A model generated the notes under the pieces. It did no database searches. It had not been told where the DNA came from and saw nothing but the letters and a program-made list of their open reading frames with translations. A stretch of 64,000 nt of DNA from an uncultured Clostridia bacterium. Its GTDB lineage: Bacteria; Bacillota; Clostridia; UMGS1883. Below, piece after piece: positions 16,495-28,009 of the stretch. Within the stretch, counting starts at the first letter, position 1. Every line of letters begins with the position of its first letter. The stretch covers positions 124,001 to 188,000 of the forward strand of contig CANQRB010000003.1 of the NCBI GenBank assembly GCA_947626145.1, written 5' to 3'. The position numbers and the translations under genes were made by a program.

Positions 16495-17731
16495 CCTGAC
16501 CTTGGCCGAGGATGACATATTTGTTAGTGGTCAGGCCGTCCAGCCCCACGGGGCCCCGGGCGTGAAGCTTCTGAGTGGAAATGCCGATTTCCGCCCCAAA
16601 CCCGAACTCGCCCCCGTCGGTGAACCGGGTGGAAGCGTTGACGTACACCGCCGCCGAGTCGATCTCGTTCTGGAAGCGGAGGGCGTTGTTATAATCGTTG
16701 GTGACAATGCACTCGCTGTGACCGGTGGAATGTTCGTTTATGAATTCAATGGCCTCATCGATGCCGCTTACCACCTTCACCGAAAGGATATAATCAAGGA
16801 ACTCCGTGTAATAGTCCTCCTCGGTGGCCGGAACGGCGTCCGGCAGAACGGAACGGGTCTTTTCGTCGCCCCGTATCTCCACGCCCTTTTTGTCCAGCAG
16901 GGCCTTGGCCATAGGCAGGAACTCCCCAGCAACGCTTTCGGCGACAAGGAGGCTTTCGGCGGCGTTGCACACCGAGGGGCGGCTGCACTTGGCGTTGTAA
17001 ATTATCTCAGCCCCCATCTTCAGGTCGGCGGCATCATCGATATAAACGTGACAGTTGCCGGTTCCCGTTTCGATAACTGGAACGGTGGCCGTCTCGACCA
17101 CGGTGCGGATCAGACCGGCTCCGCCCCGGGGAATGAGCACGTCGATGTATTTGTTCATCTTCATCATGGCGGCGGCGGTGTCCCGACCGGTGTCGCCGAC
17201 GAAGCAGACGCAGTCCTCCGGCAGGCCGCTCTCCCCCGCCGCCCGCCGCATAACGTCCGCAACAGCCTGATTTGAGCGGACGGCCTCGCTGCCGCCCCGC
17301 AGGACGCAGACGTTGCCGGATTTGACACACAGGGCAGCGGCGTCGGCGGTGACGTTGGGCCGGGCCTCGTAAATTATGCCGACGACCCCCAGCGGCACCC
17401 GCTTCTTGCCGATGAGCAGACCGTTCGGGCGGGTGACGACGCTGTCGAAGCCCCCTACCGGATCGGGCAGAGCCGCCACCTGACGGAGACCGTCGGCCAT
17501 GGAGCTTATCCTCTTACCGTCCAGAATGAGTCTGTCAATGAGGTTTTCCCTCGTCCCCTTTTCCCTTGCGGCGGCCACGTCGGCGGCGTTGGCGGCCAGA
17601 ATTTCGGCGGAATTTTCTTCAATGGCGTCGGCCATGGCCAGCAGCGCCCTGTTTTTTTGCCCGGTTCCGGCGGTCATAAGCGTCCGTGACGCGGCCTTTG
17701 CGGCCCTGCACAGCTCGTTAAGGTCAAACAT
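16484..17731 (-). CDS. proA: Glutamate-5-semialdehyde dehydrogenase (gamma-glutamyl phosphate reductase)
   Basis: 415 residues from the ATG at 17731, chosen for the GGAGGAAGGACA site; it overlaps the proB stop by 8 nt. NADPH-dependent second step of proline synthesis from glutamate. Family features: MADGLRQVAALPDPVGG, RVPLGVVGIIYEARPNVTAD, the catalytic Cys in NAKCSRPSVCNAAESLLV (near residue 257), and the C-terminal NASTRFTDGGEFGFGAEIGI. No truncation. proC is not in the window. Convergent with the IS. Confidence 0.95.
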   Translation of the reverse strand: MFDLNELCRAAKAASRTLMTAGTGQKNRALLAMADAIEENSAEILAANAADVAAAREKGTRENLIDRLILDGKRISSMADGLRQVAALPDPVGGFDSVVTRPNGLLIGKKRVPLGVVGIIYEARPNVTADAAALCVKSGNVCVLRGGSEAVRSNQAVADVMRRAAGESGLPEDCVCFVGDTGRDTAAAMMKMNKYIDVLIPRGGAGLIRTVVETATVPVIETGTGNCHVYIDDAADLKMGAEIIYNAKCSRPSVCNAAESLLVAESVAGEFLPMAKALLDKKGVEIRGDEKTRSVLPDAVPATEEDYYTEFLDYILSVKVVSGIDEAIEFINEHSTGHSECIVTNDYNNALRFQNEIDSAAVYVNASTRFTDGGEFGFGAEIGISTQKLHARGPVGLDGLTTNKYVILGQGQVRE

Positions 17732-18521
17732 TGTCCTTCCTCCCCACAAAAAATGTCCCTACTTCTTTTCCTTCCATGACTTTATACAGATTTTCGGGAT
17801 GGGCGCCGTTGGTTATTACCATATCTATGCCCTTTTCCATGGCGATGCGGGCGGCCTCCAGCTTCGTCTGCATACCGCCGGTGCCGCGGCTGCTGCCGGC
17901 GCCGCCGGCCACGGCGACAATGTCGTTGGTTATCTCGTCCACACGGCTTATGAGGGCGACGTTCTTATCAGTACGGGGGTTGCCGGTGTAAAGCCCCTCA
18001 ATGTCGCTGAGCAGCACCAGCAGATCCGCCCCGCAGAGTGCCGCCACCACGGCGCTGAGGGTGTCGTTGTCGCCGAAGCCGTGGACGTTCTGTATCTCGT
18101 TTATGGACACAGAGTCGTTCTCATTGACGATCGGTATGGCCTTCAGCTCCATAAGTGCGCGGAAGGTGCTGACAAGATTTTCCTCCCGTTCGCCGCCGTC
18201 CACGTCCTCGCGGGTCAAAAGAATCTGGGCCACGATCTTGTTGTACTCGGCGAACATTTTGTCGTAAAGGTGCATCAGGCGGCACTGTCCCACGGCGGCG
18301 GAGGCCTGCTTGAGCCACAGCTCCGCCGGACGGTAGGGCATCTTAAGTCTGGACACGCCCACGGCTATGGCTCCCGAGGAGACCAGCACCACCTCGGCCC
18401 CGCTGTTCTTAATGTCGCTGAGGACGGCCACCAGCCGTTCCATGTTCCGCAGGTTCAGCTCGCCGTTGGGATATGTCAGGGTCGAGGTTCCCACCTTGAC
18501 CACAATTCGTTTGTAGTTCAC
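17724..18521 (-). CDS. proB: Glutamate 5-kinase, short form without PUA domain
   Basis: 265 residues from a GTG start at 18521 (site GGAGATGATAGC; the upstream in-frame codons have no ribosome-binding site). Phosphorylates glutamate with ATP, first step of proline synthesis. Amino-acid-kinase fold: KVGTSTLTYPNG near residue 8, LVSSGAIAVG near 47, NENDSVS near 130, and GTGGMQTKLEAARIA near 200. It lacks the C-terminal PUA domain of the E. coli enzyme, as in many Firmicutes. Coupled to proA by an 8-nt overlap and 78 bp after ackA, so probably transcribed from the pta promoter or a local one. Confidence 0.95.
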   Translation of the reverse strand: MNYKRIVVKVGTSTLTYPNGELNLRNMERLVAVLSDIKNSGAEVVLVSSGAIAVGVSRLKMPYRPAELWLKQASAAVGQCRLMHLYDKMFAEYNKIVAQILLTREDVDGGEREENLVSTFRALMELKAIPIVNENDSVSINEIQNVHGFGDNDTLSAVVAALCGADLLVLLSDIEGLYTGNPRTDKNVALISRVDEITNDIVAVAGGAGSSRGTGGMQTKLEAARIAMEKGIDMVITNGAHPENLYKVMEGKEVGTFFVGRKDNV

Positions 18522-18543
18522 GCTATCATCTCCAAATATGCGC

Positions 18544-18579
18544 ACAAGCCGTCCCTCCTTTTGGGAAAGGGCGGCTTGT
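18544..18579 (-). other. Stem-loop between ackA and proB
   Basis: ACAAGCC/GGCTTGT arms with an inner CCCT/AGGG stem. No T run follows in the minus direction, so it looks like an mRNA-stabilising or weakly attenuating hairpin rather than a full terminator. Confidence 0.5.
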
Positions 18580-18599
18580 CTGATGGTTTTTATCCTTAT

Positions 18600-19796
18600 T
18601 TACATTGTGAGCCTTTGAGTGTCAAGGGCTATCATCATTTCCTCGTCAGTGGGGATAACAAGGGTGCGCACCTTGGCGCCGGGAGCAGAAATGTCACGCT
18701 CGTCGCCGCGGCTCTGCTCGTTGAGCACAGGGTCGATGGCCACGCCCATATATCCGAGAGTGGAGGTCACGGCCGCGCGGCAGGGGGCGTTGTTCTCGCC
18801 CACACCGGCGGTGAAAACAATGGCGTCAACTCCGTCCATAACGGCGGCGTAGCTGCCAACGAACTTCTTGACGGTATAGAAGAACATATCCAGGGCGGCG
18901 CGGGCACGCTCGTTGCCCTCGGCGGAGGCCGCCAGCAGGTCGCGGAAGTCGCTGGAAATACCGCTGATACCCAGAACGCCGCTCTTCTTATTCATGACGT
19001 TGTCCATGGCCTTGGGGTCGAGGCCCTCCTTCTCCATCACAAAGGTGACGATGGCGGGGTCTATATCGCCGCAGCGGGTACCCATGATAACACCGGCAAG
19101 AGGAGTGAGGCCCATGGAGGTGTCCACTACCTTGCCGTGGTCGATGGCAGCCACGCTGGAGCCGTTGCCAAGATGGCAGGTGATTATCTTAAGATCCTCA
19201 AGGGGCTTGCCAAGCATATCGGCGGCGCGCTGGGCCACATACTTGTGGCTCGTGCCGTGGAAGCCGTAGCGGCGCACCTTGTACTTCTGATAATACTCAT
19301 AGGGAAGGCCGTAGAGATAGGCCTTGGAAGGCATGGTCTGGTGGAAGGCGGTGTCGAACACGGCCACCTGGGGCACGCCGGGCATTACCTTTTCACAGGC
19401 CTCGATACCGATGAGGTTGGCGGGATTGTGCAGGGGAGCAAGGTCGATGCACTCCTTTATGCCCTCCTTCACCTTTTCGTCGATGACCACGCTCTCGCTG
19501 AAGCTCTCGCCGCCGTGAACCACTCTGTGACCGACGGCGCCGATCTCGTCCATGGAGGCGATAACTCCGTGGTCGGGACTTACAAGGGCGTTGATAACGA
19601 GGGTGATGGCGTCGGCGTGAGTGGGCATGGGGTTCTCAATGATAACGGCGTCCTTACCGGCGGGGGTGTGCTTAAGGCGGCTGCCGTCGATGCCTATTCT
19701 TTCGCAGAGGCCCTTCGCCATTACCACTTTTTTGTCCATATCTATGAGCTGATACTTGAGGGAAGAGCTGCCCGCGTTGATAACTAATATTTTCAT
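18600..19796 (-). CDS. ackA: Acetate kinase
   Basis: 398 residues, full length. Makes ATP from acetyl phosphate and ADP, the energy-yielding last step of acetate fermentation. The N-terminal ASKHA motif [16 protein letters not shown] is intact, as are [28 protein letters not shown] with the catalytic region near 145-180, [19 protein letters not shown] and FTAGVGENN. Sits 15 bp downstream of pta and is certainly co-transcribed with it. Confidence 0.97.
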   Translation of the reverse strand: MKILVINAGSSSLKYQLIDMDKKVVMAKGLCERIGIDGSRLKHTPAGKDAVIIENPMPTHADAITLVINALVSPDHGVIASMDEIGAVGHRVVHGGESFSESVVIDEKVKEGIKECIDLAPLHNPANLIGIEACEKVMPGVPQVAVFDTAFHQTMPSKAYLYGLPYEYYQKYKVRRYGFHGTSHKYVAQRAADMLGKPLEDLKIITCHLGNGSSVAAIDHGKVVDTSMGLTPLAGVIMGTRCGDIDPAIVTFVMEKEGLDPKAMDNVMNKKSGVLGISGISSDFRDLLAASAEGNERARAALDMFFYTVKKFVGSYAAVMDGVDAIVFTAGVGENNAPCRAAVTSTLGYMGVAIDPVLNEQSRGDERDISAPGAKVRTLVIPTDEEMMIALDTQRLTM

Positions 19797-19811
19797 GTCG
19801 ATGATCCTCTC

Positions 19812-20813
19812 TTATTTGTTTGCCTGTGCCTGAACGCAGGTGATGGCTATAACGCCAACAATGTCCTCGGCCTTGCAGCCGCGGGACAGGTCGTTGACGG
19901 GCTTGGCGATGCCCTGAGTCACGGGACCGTAGGCCTCGGCCCTGGCAAGGCGCTCAACCAGCTTGTAGCAGATGTTGCCGGCGTTTATGTCGGGGAAGAT
20001 AAGGACGTTGGCCTTACCGGCAACGGGGCTGCCGGGAGCCTTGGAAGCGCCCACGCTGGCAACTATGGCGGCGTCGGCCTGAAGCTCGCCGTCAAGCATT
20101 AGGTCGGGAGCCTTCTCCTTGGCGATCTGGGTGGCCTGCCTTACCTTGTCCACCATCTCGCTCTTGGCGCTGCCGTAAGTGGAGTAGCACAGCATGGCAA
20201 CACGGGGATCCTTGCCAACAAGGGTATTGAAGCTCTTGGCGGAGGAAATGGCTATCTCGCTGAGCTGGTCGGCGTCGGGGTTCTCGTTCAGACCGCAGTC
20301 GGAGAACAGGAACACGCCGTCCTCGCCGTACTCACAGTTGGGTACGCACTCGATGAAGAAGCTGGAAACCAGCTTTGTGCCGGGAGCGGTGCGGACGATC
20401 TGAAGGGCGGAACGGAGCACGTCGGCGGAGGAATGGCAGGCGCCGGCGACCATACCGTCGGCATAGTCCAGCTTTACCATCATGCAGCCGAAGTACAGAG
20501 TGTTCTTCATTGTCTCGACCGCTTTTTCGGGAGTCATACCCTTGGCCTTGCGCATCTCGTAAAATCTGTTCGCAAAATCGTCAAATCTTTCATCTTTTTC
20601 CGGATTGATGAGCGTGGCCTCAGAAATATTTAATTTTTCTTCATTTGCCATCTTGCAAATTTCATCAATATCGCCTAAAATAATAATGTGGGCGATACCC
20701 TGAGCGAGAGCGGACGCCGCCGCCCGAATTGTGCGGATGTCGTTGCCCTCGGCGAGGACTATGGTTTTCTTATCGGCCTTGGCACGCGCGATAACGTTTT
20801 CAAGGAAATTCAT
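19812..20813 (-). CDS. pta: Phosphate acetyltransferase
   Basis: 333 residues, the short Pta lacking the DRTGG regulatory domain. Converts acetyl-CoA and phosphate into acetyl phosphate for AckA. The family pattern is clear: IVLAEGNDIRTIRAA near 18, MVKLDYADGMVAGACHSSAD near 110, EYGEDGVFLFSDCGLNENPD near 155, MLCYSTYGSAKSE and GELQADAAIVASV, NVLIFPDINAGNICYKLVER. Ribosome-binding site TGGAGGCG. First gene behind a good SigA promoter. Confidence 0.96.
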   Translation of the reverse strand: MNFLENVIARAKADKKTIVLAEGNDIRTIRAAASALAQGIAHIIILGDIDEICKMANEEKLNISEATLINPEKDERFDDFANRFYEMRKAKGMTPEKAVETMKNTLYFGCMMVKLDYADGMVAGACHSSADVLRSALQIVRTAPGTKLVSSFFIECVPNCEYGEDGVFLFSDCGLNENPDADQLSEIAISSAKSFNTLVGKDPRVAMLCYSTYGSAKSEMVDKVRQATQIAKEKAPDLMLDGELQADAAIVASVGASKAPGSPVAGKANVLIFPDINAGNICYKLVERLARAEAYGPVTQGIAKPVNDLSRGCKAEDIVGVIAITCVQAQANK

Positions 20814-20851
20814 ATAAATACGCCTCCAAATAATATATTTGTTATGTTTCC

Positions 20852-20880
20852 ATTATATAACAGTTTGAAAAATATTTCAA
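20852..20880 (-). promoter_or_regulatory. SigA promoter of pta-ackA(-proBA)
   Basis: Minus strand: TTGAAA (20875-20880), 17-bp spacer, TATAAT (20852-20857), 39 bp before the pta start. Confidence 0.75.
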
Positions 20881-20920
20881 TACCATTTTAAGATTTTTTT
20901 AAAAGAGGAGTGAACGTTTT

Positions 20921-22066
20921 ATGACAATCAGAGCGACGATCGCGGAATTCAACCCCTTCCACAACGGGCACAAGCACCTCATCGACAAAATGAGAGAGGA
21001 CGATGGGGCGGCGGTGGCCATCATGAGCGGCAACTACGTGCAGAGGGGCGGCTGCTCGGTATATGACAAGTTCACAAGGGCGAGGGTGGCGGTGCAGTGC
21101 GGAGTGGATCTGGTGCTGGAGCTGCCCCTCATATACTCACTGTCCTCGGCGGAATACTTTGCCCGGGGCGGTGTGGACACCCTGACGGCCTTCGGGGTGA
21201 TTGACGAGCTGTGGTTCGGCTCCGAGGCGGAAAGGCTTGAGGGGCTTGACAAAATCGCCTCTTTGCTCATCGAGGAGCCGCCGGAGTTCCGTGCCGCTCT
21301 GGCCGACAACCTCCGTCAGGGACGGGGCTTCGCCCCCGCGAGGAAGGCCGCCGTCCAAGCCGTACTCGGCGATGTGGCGGACTTGCTGGACGAGCCCAAC
21401 AATATTCTTGGCATCGAGTATCTGAAGGCCATAAAACGCTCCGGCAGTCCCATTGTGCCGGTGACCATACCCCGAGCCCAGGTGGGCCACGACAGCGACG
21501 AGCGGGGCGAGAACGTGGCCAGTGCCAAATCCCTGCGGGAGAGCATGAAAACCGGCGAGAGCATAGAAAGCTACGTCCCCTACCCCACCGTCTTTGAGCC
21601 CGTGTTCAGCAGCCGGTTTGACCAGCTCATATCCTACCGGCTGAAGCTGGCCGAGGCCGAGGATCTGATGCGCCTGCCCGACTGCAACGAGGAGATCGCC
21701 AACCGCCTGCTCCGGGCTTCGGGAGAAAACACCCTCGAGAGCATAATCGCGTCCGCCCACACGAGGGCCTACGCCGACAGCCGGCTGCGGCGTATTCTCT
21801 TCAACCTCGTGCTGGACAACCACAACCGGGGCTATGTGCCCCCCACCTATATCCGCGCCCTGGCCTTCAGCAAGCGGGGAGCGGAGATACTGCGCATGGC
21901 CGATGGAAAGGCCACTCTGCCGGTGGCGTCCCGGGGCGGCGCGCTGAAGGACGACGAGATATTCCGGCAGGAGTGCAGGGGCACGGACGTGTACAATCTG
22001 GTCATAGGCCGCCTCGGCGGCGAGGAGTTTATGTATATCCCCAGCACTCCCGGCGCATTGGAATAA
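20921..22066 (+). CDS. tmcAL: tRNA(Met) cytidine acetate ligase TmcAL (YlbM family)
   Basis: 381 residues. In Bacillus this enzyme uses acetate and ATP to make N4-acetylcytidine at the wobble base of elongator tRNA-Met. N-terminal nucleotidyltransferase fold with the HxGH-type motif FNPFHNGHKHLIDKM (about 10-24), MSGNYVQRGG near 35 and the adenylate-binding stretch ELPLIYSLSSAEYFARGG near 70. Weak but acceptable ribosome-binding site AGAGGAG. It stands next to the acetate-producing pta-ackA unit, divergent from it, a frequent neighbourhood of this gene in Firmicutes. Confidence 0.88.
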   Translation: MTIRATIAEFNPFHNGHKHLIDKMREDDGAAVAIMSGNYVQRGGCSVYDKFTRARVAVQCGVDLVLELPLIYSLSSAEYFARGGVDTLTAFGVIDELWFGSEAERLEGLDKIASLLIEEPPEFRAALADNLRQGRGFAPARKAAVQAVLGDVADLLDEPNNILGIEYLKAIKRSGSPIVPVTIPRAQVGHDSDERGENVASAKSLRESMKTGESIESYVPYPTVFEPVFSSRFDQLISYRLKLAEAEDLMRLPDCNEEIANRLLRASGENTLESIIASAHTRAYADSRLRRILFNLVLDNHNRGYVPPTYIRALAFSKRGAEILRMADGKATLPVASRGGALKDDEIFRQECRGTDVYNLVIGRLGGEEFMYIPSTPGALE

Positions 22067-22093
22067 AAATTTTTAAAAAATTTTAAAAAAATG

Positions 22094-22119
22094 GGAACTT
22101 TTTTCGAGTTTCATTCGTC
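22094..22119 (+). promoter_or_regulatory. Probable ECF-sigma-factor promoter
   Basis: GGAAC (22094-22098) followed by a run of T, 17-bp spacing, then CGTC (22116-22119): the -35/-10 pattern of extracytoplasmic-function sigma factors. No SigA-type promoter is obvious in this gap. It would drive the secreted protein starting at 22168. Confidence 0.6.
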
Positions 22120-22167
22120 TAAACTGTAGAAGCCCACAAAAAGTGGAGCATATAGGAGGAATGTATC

Positions 22168-23472
22168 ATGAAAAAAATCATCTCATTACTGCTCTGCGGA
22201 GTCCTCGCGCTGGGGCTCTGTTCCGCCGCCATGGCGGACGACGGGCCGCAGCTTGAGTATGTCTACGGCGAAAACTGTTATGTTGCCTATGACCCCTCCG
22301 GCGGAAGCACGGCGGACGTATTGGTAAACGGTTATTACGAACACAACCCGGAGGGACTGAAGTACAGGGTCGGCGGCGGCGAGGAGGGCGTCATAAGCTA
22401 CAGCCTCTTCCCCGGCGAATGGGTGTCCTTCCCGAAGATAAGCGAGCTGGCGGAGGACGAACGGCCGTATATCACCTCGCCCGGAAACGACCAGCCGCCC
22501 ACGAACATTCTCTATATCCGCTGCTATATCGACGGCGTGCCCCACGACGCCAGCGTCGGCTTTTACGTCATGGGCGGCGACCGGCACAGCTTTGTCATAA
22601 GCTGCGACCGTGTGCCGGAAAAGGCGTCCGTCACGGTGCCGGCCTTCCACGTCACCCTCAACGGACAGGCCGTGGATCCGGCGGCGGGGGAATATCCCAT
22701 ACTTTGTTATAAGGACGTTGTGTACCTTCCCATGTGTCCGGAATACAACGGTTTTCTCGGCCTTAAAAGCGACTGCGGCAGCTATCTCAACAAACTGACC
22801 GCCGCCGTAACCAACGGAGAGATAACTTCTCAGACGCTTGAGATAATTCCCGCCGTCAGCGAAAACGGCGGGGCATTTACGGCAGATATAAAGGACTACA
22901 ACGTCTATCTCAGCAGTCAAAAACCCGTGAAAAACACCGGGCTGGACTATCCCCTCCTGACCTTTCGGGACATGACCTATCTGCCCCTGACTTGGGAGGT
23001 GTGCCGGACGCTGGACTGGGAGCTGAGCTTCGACGGCGGCAGCCTTGTACTTGACACTACCGACGCCTTCCGTCCAAGCTGGAGCAGTCCTCAGAGCCAC
23101 GGCATGAACGCGGCCAACTACGCCGTGGAGACCTATGTGCTTGGCGATGACTGTTACGCGGGCTATTACGTCATGGGTATGTCCACCGACGGCAGCGAGA
23201 AAAAGCTCATCTGGCGGAGGAAGGGTCAGCCGGAAAAGCGTTTCGGCGCGGAATTTCTGGCGGAGCTGGGGAGCAATGTGCGCCTGGGATATGTGGACGA
23301 CGCATATTACGTCGAAAAGGAATATTATATCCGGCCGTGGTTGAACGGCAGCGTGCTGAACACCACAGTGGTGGGGTATAATTCCAAGACCGGCCAGCGG
23401 AAATCGTACAAGGTGCAGATAGACATGGAAAACGAAAAACTCCTCTGGTACGAGCCATTAAATGAAGAATGA
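22168..23472 (+). CDS. Secreted protein with copper-amine-oxidase-N-like (stalk) motifs
   Basis: 434 residues; TAGGAGGAATG ribosome-binding site. Signal peptide about 1-23 (LLLCGVLALGLCSAAMA). Two regions, about 168-205 (VTLNGQAVDPAAGEYPILCY, then KDVVYLPM) and about 250-285 (VYLSSQKPVKN, then FRDMTYLPLTWEV), resemble half-copies of the copper amine oxidase N-terminal domain common in exported proteins of Clostridia. The rest has no clear family. The last residues (LNEE) come from the start of the adjoining intergenic repeat. The ECF-type promoter suggests induction by envelope stress. Confidence 0.7.
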   Translation: MKKIISLLLCGVLALGLCSAAMADDGPQLEYVYGENCYVAYDPSGGSTADVLVNGYYEHNPEGLKYRVGGGEEGVISYSLFPGEWVSFPKISELAEDERPYITSPGNDQPPTNILYIRCYIDGVPHDASVGFYVMGGDRHSFVISCDRVPEKASVTVPAFHVTLNGQAVDPAAGEYPILCYKDVVYLPMCPEYNGFLGLKSDCGSYLNKLTAAVTNGEITSQTLEIIPAVSENGGAFTADIKDYNVYLSSQKPVKNTGLDYPLLTFRDMTYLPLTWEVCRTLDWELSFDGGSLVLDTTDAFRPSWSSPQSHGMNAANYAVETYVLGDDCYAGYYVMGMSTDGSEKKLIWRRKGQPEKRFGAEFLAELGSNVRLGYVDDAYYVEKEYYIRPWLNGSVLNTTVVGYNSKTGQRKSYKVQIDMENEKLLWYEPLNEE

Positions 23473-23975
23473 GGAATTATGAATGAGGAGTGAGGAATAA
23501 GGCGGGCATAAATTTTATTTGTCATTTGATAATGTAAAGCGAACATAAGTATATATGACAGATAACCCGTAGGGTGCGCCGACCCGGCGCGCCGATGTAC
23601 AAGCTTACGGTAAATATGATAAATGTTTAATGAGGAATTAGGAGTGAGGAATGAGGAATAAGGCGGGAATAAACTTTATTTGTCATTTATATCTTAAGAC
23701 GGCGCGGGTATATTTGATTTGTAATTTCGTTTATCGTTGTTGCCGTAAACGTTTGATGGCGGACGCCCGATGGGCGTCCCTACGATATCAAGGTTACGGC
23801 AACGTAACGCCGCACACAGCGGCGCGCCGTGGAGACTCGTCTCGGCGTCGGCGCGCCCTGCCGATTGTTTTTCATTTTTACATTTACGGTACAGTCACAC
23901 CGAACAAGGTAACTACACTGTCAATATTCCTCATTCCTAACTCCTCATTCCTCATTTTTTAACATTCCTAATTCC
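23468..23975. repeat. Mosaic intergenic repeat cluster between convergent genes
   Basis: About 500 bp without a credible gene. It contains a 60-bp direct repeat (23468-23527 and 23629-23688, few mismatches), A/G-rich tracts of the AATGAGGAATTAGG type that recur inverted at 23926-23975, and a block (23693-23811) that recurs inverted at 58825-58942. GC-rich hairpins such as GGCGCGCC segments lie between. This is an interspersed, non-coding repeat family, not a CRISPR array. Confidence 0.8.
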
Positions 23976-23980
23976 TAATT

Positions 23981-26295
<2,315 letters not shown>

Positions 26296-26302
26296 TTACC
26301 GC

Positions 26303-26336
26303 AAATTGCGGGCCGAAAACGGCCCGCAATTTTTTA
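26303..26336. terminator. Bidirectional Rho-independent terminator
   Basis: 12-bp stem AAATTGCGGGCC/GGCCCGCAATTT, loop GAAAAC, T runs on both strands. Serves both the small rightward gene and the leftward ytxC-like gene ending at 26340. Confidence 0.9.
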
Positions 26337-26339
26337 CGT

Positions 26340-27044
26340 CTAAAACTTTCCTTCCATGGGATGGACGCCGCCGAACATGAGCTGCACCCGCCTTAGCAGG
26401 CGGTAATTCGTTTCCCCGCCGTAGACATATATGCTCCTTGGGGCGATGTCCACCATAGCGCTCAAAACAAGGTCGCTGTGGGAATAGCGGCTGCGGTCCT
26501 CGTCCGGCAGGTAGGCGGAATATTTATCGGTTATCTCCCGACGCGCCCCGTCGTAAAGAGAGACCTCGTCCCCGTCGATCACCAGATGGACGGCGATGAG
26601 CTTGCTGCCCAGGCTGTGCATCCGCTTTTCAATATATTCCCCGGCGATCAGGCAGCAAAGGTCGCCGTGACGCTCCTCGGCAATCAGCTCCGCCGCCGCC
26701 GAGCACACGGTTCTCAGCTCCCGCCGATAGCCGTCACAGAGGAAATTCCACGCTCCCAGAGGGATTATGCTGCCCGTTCGCCGCAGACAGTCCTCGATGG
26801 GAGCGGCTATCATTTCCAGCCGCTCACGGCGGTAATTACAGAGCAGCTCATCGTCCGCCGAGGGTGAAAGCAGCTCCGCCGCCAGCAGCAGCGCCCGCTT
26901 TTCGTCCTCGGCGGACAGGCCGAGGCCCCGGACATAGCGCTTAAGCAGCCTCAGCTCGTACTTATCTATTAGCTCACGGGCCACGGCGTCGGCCAGCGGC
27001 CGCCGTTTTCCGTGCCTGACCCTTATTGGCCGGTCAAGTTCCAA
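26340..27044 (-). CDS. YtxC-like putative sporulation protein
   Basis: About 234 residues if it begins at the TTG at 27044, which sits 6 nt after GGAGGT; an ATG at 27050 directly abuts that site and a GTG at 27068 is possible. The C-terminal part (VLSAMVDIAPRSIYVYG, then LLRRVQLMFGG) fits the YtxC family, and length and helical content agree. YtxC is conserved in spore formers but its function is not known. It overlaps or abuts the GME-fold gene upstream and probably shares its transcript. Confidence 0.55.
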   Translation of the reverse strand: MELDRPIRVRHGKRRPLADAVARELIDKYELRLLKRYVRGLGLSAEDEKRALLLAAELLSPSADDELLCNYRRERLEMIAAPIEDCLRRTGSIIPLGAWNFLCDGYRRELRTVCSAAAELIAEERHGDLCCLIAGEYIEKRMHSLGSKLIAVHLVIDGDEVSLYDGARREITDKYSAYLPDEDRSRYSHSDLVLSAMVDIAPRSIYVYGGETNYRLLRRVQLMFGGVHPMEGKF

Positions 27045-27071
27045 ACACATACCTCCATATCTGAACACTGA

Positions 27072-27818
27072 CTAAAGCTTTTGTGTCCGTGAAATATTAT
27101 CTCCCCTGACCGTGAGCGGTATTAAGGAGCCTGTGTCGAAGGGCGGCTCCGGACTCAGCTCAAGGACGTTTACGCCGTGGTTATCCAGAAATTCACGGAT
27201 AATTTTTCCGTCGGTCATGGCCGAAAGACTGCCGTTCACGGCGAGCATATCGGGGCCGGCAAGGCCGCAGGCTCCGCCGAAAAATCCGTTGGCATAGGGC
27301 GGCAGAGCCACTCCCGCATTGCTGACGCACAGCGCCTCAAGTCCGGCGCGCTCCGCCGCCGAGGCAATACCCGCGTCGCCTGTAATTATGGCGTTTCCTC
27401 CCACCGGAGCTACGGAGCATTTGGCGTAGCCCTGCTTCACGGGGATAATTTCAAAGCGCCTTTCCAGCTCACGCAGGAGCGGTTTGTCGCAGACGGCGGG
27501 GTTAAGTATGGCAAATTTGCCCGCCACAACAACATTATATGCCGTATCCGCCGGATAGCTCACGCCAAGGGCCTGTCCGCCGCAAATCACGGAAAAGCCG
27601 TAGGGCTCCAGCAGGACGGAATAATACGCATAGGTGTCCGGCGGACAAACCGCGTCGCCGCCGCCGAGAGGACAGAGCCCCAAATCGGCGTGGCGGCGGA
27701 GGGCCGGCGGCAGAGCCCTTATCTCCGGAGGCGGCAGTATACGCACGCCCGGCACGGCGAAGCCGGAAACCGCCAGCTCCACCGGCCCCGACGGCAGATA
27801 TGGAGTATCGAGGAACAT
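27072..27818 (-). CDS. GME-fold (pentein-like) protein, DUF6873 type
   Basis: 248 residues. The pattern of repeated beta-beta-alpha units with KQGYAKCSVAPVGGNAIITG and TGDAGIASAAERAG is reminiscent of the guanidine-modifying (GME/pentein) fold; clostridial homologues carry the label DUF6873. I do not see the complete Cys-His-Glu/Asp catalytic set of arginine deiminases, so enzymatic activity is uncertain. It runs in the same direction as the YtxC-like gene, ending 4-28 nt before it, suggesting an operon. Confidence 0.55.
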   Translation of the reverse strand: MFLDTPYLPSGPVELAVSGFAVPGVRILPPPEIRALPPALRRHADLGLCPLGGGDAVCPPDTYAYYSVLLEPYGFSVICGGQALGVSYPADTAYNVVVAGKFAILNPAVCDKPLLRELERRFEIIPVKQGYAKCSVAPVGGNAIITGDAGIASAAERAGLEALCVSNAGVALPPYANGFFGGACGLAGPDMLAVNGSLSAMTDGKIIREFLDNHGVNVLELSPEPPFDTGSLIPLTVRGDNISRTQKL

Positions 27819-28009
27819 TTCTGACCCTTCTTTTTACATTAATATATGGTTATAGTACCACAAATCCCCCGCCGCTGTCAAGTCGGTAGAATATTCCGCC
27901 CCGCCCGCCGCATAAATATATATTGATAAAGTGGGACAGGATAAGAGGATTTTTGCAAAATTTGCAGAATATCTTAGTATGAAGTCAAATTCTGCGAGGA
28001 CGTGATAAC

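Noticed and set aside
17499-19787. Long open frame (762 codons) antisense to proA, proB and ackA
   Set aside because: It is a shadow of GC-rich genes in the opposite frame: low-complexity His/Gly/Ala/Leu composition, no ribosome-binding site, and three certain enzymes on the other strand.
23468-23975. CRISPR array
   Set aside because: The repeats are two long imperfect copies plus inverted tracts; there is no regular repeat-spacer periodicity and no cas gene.
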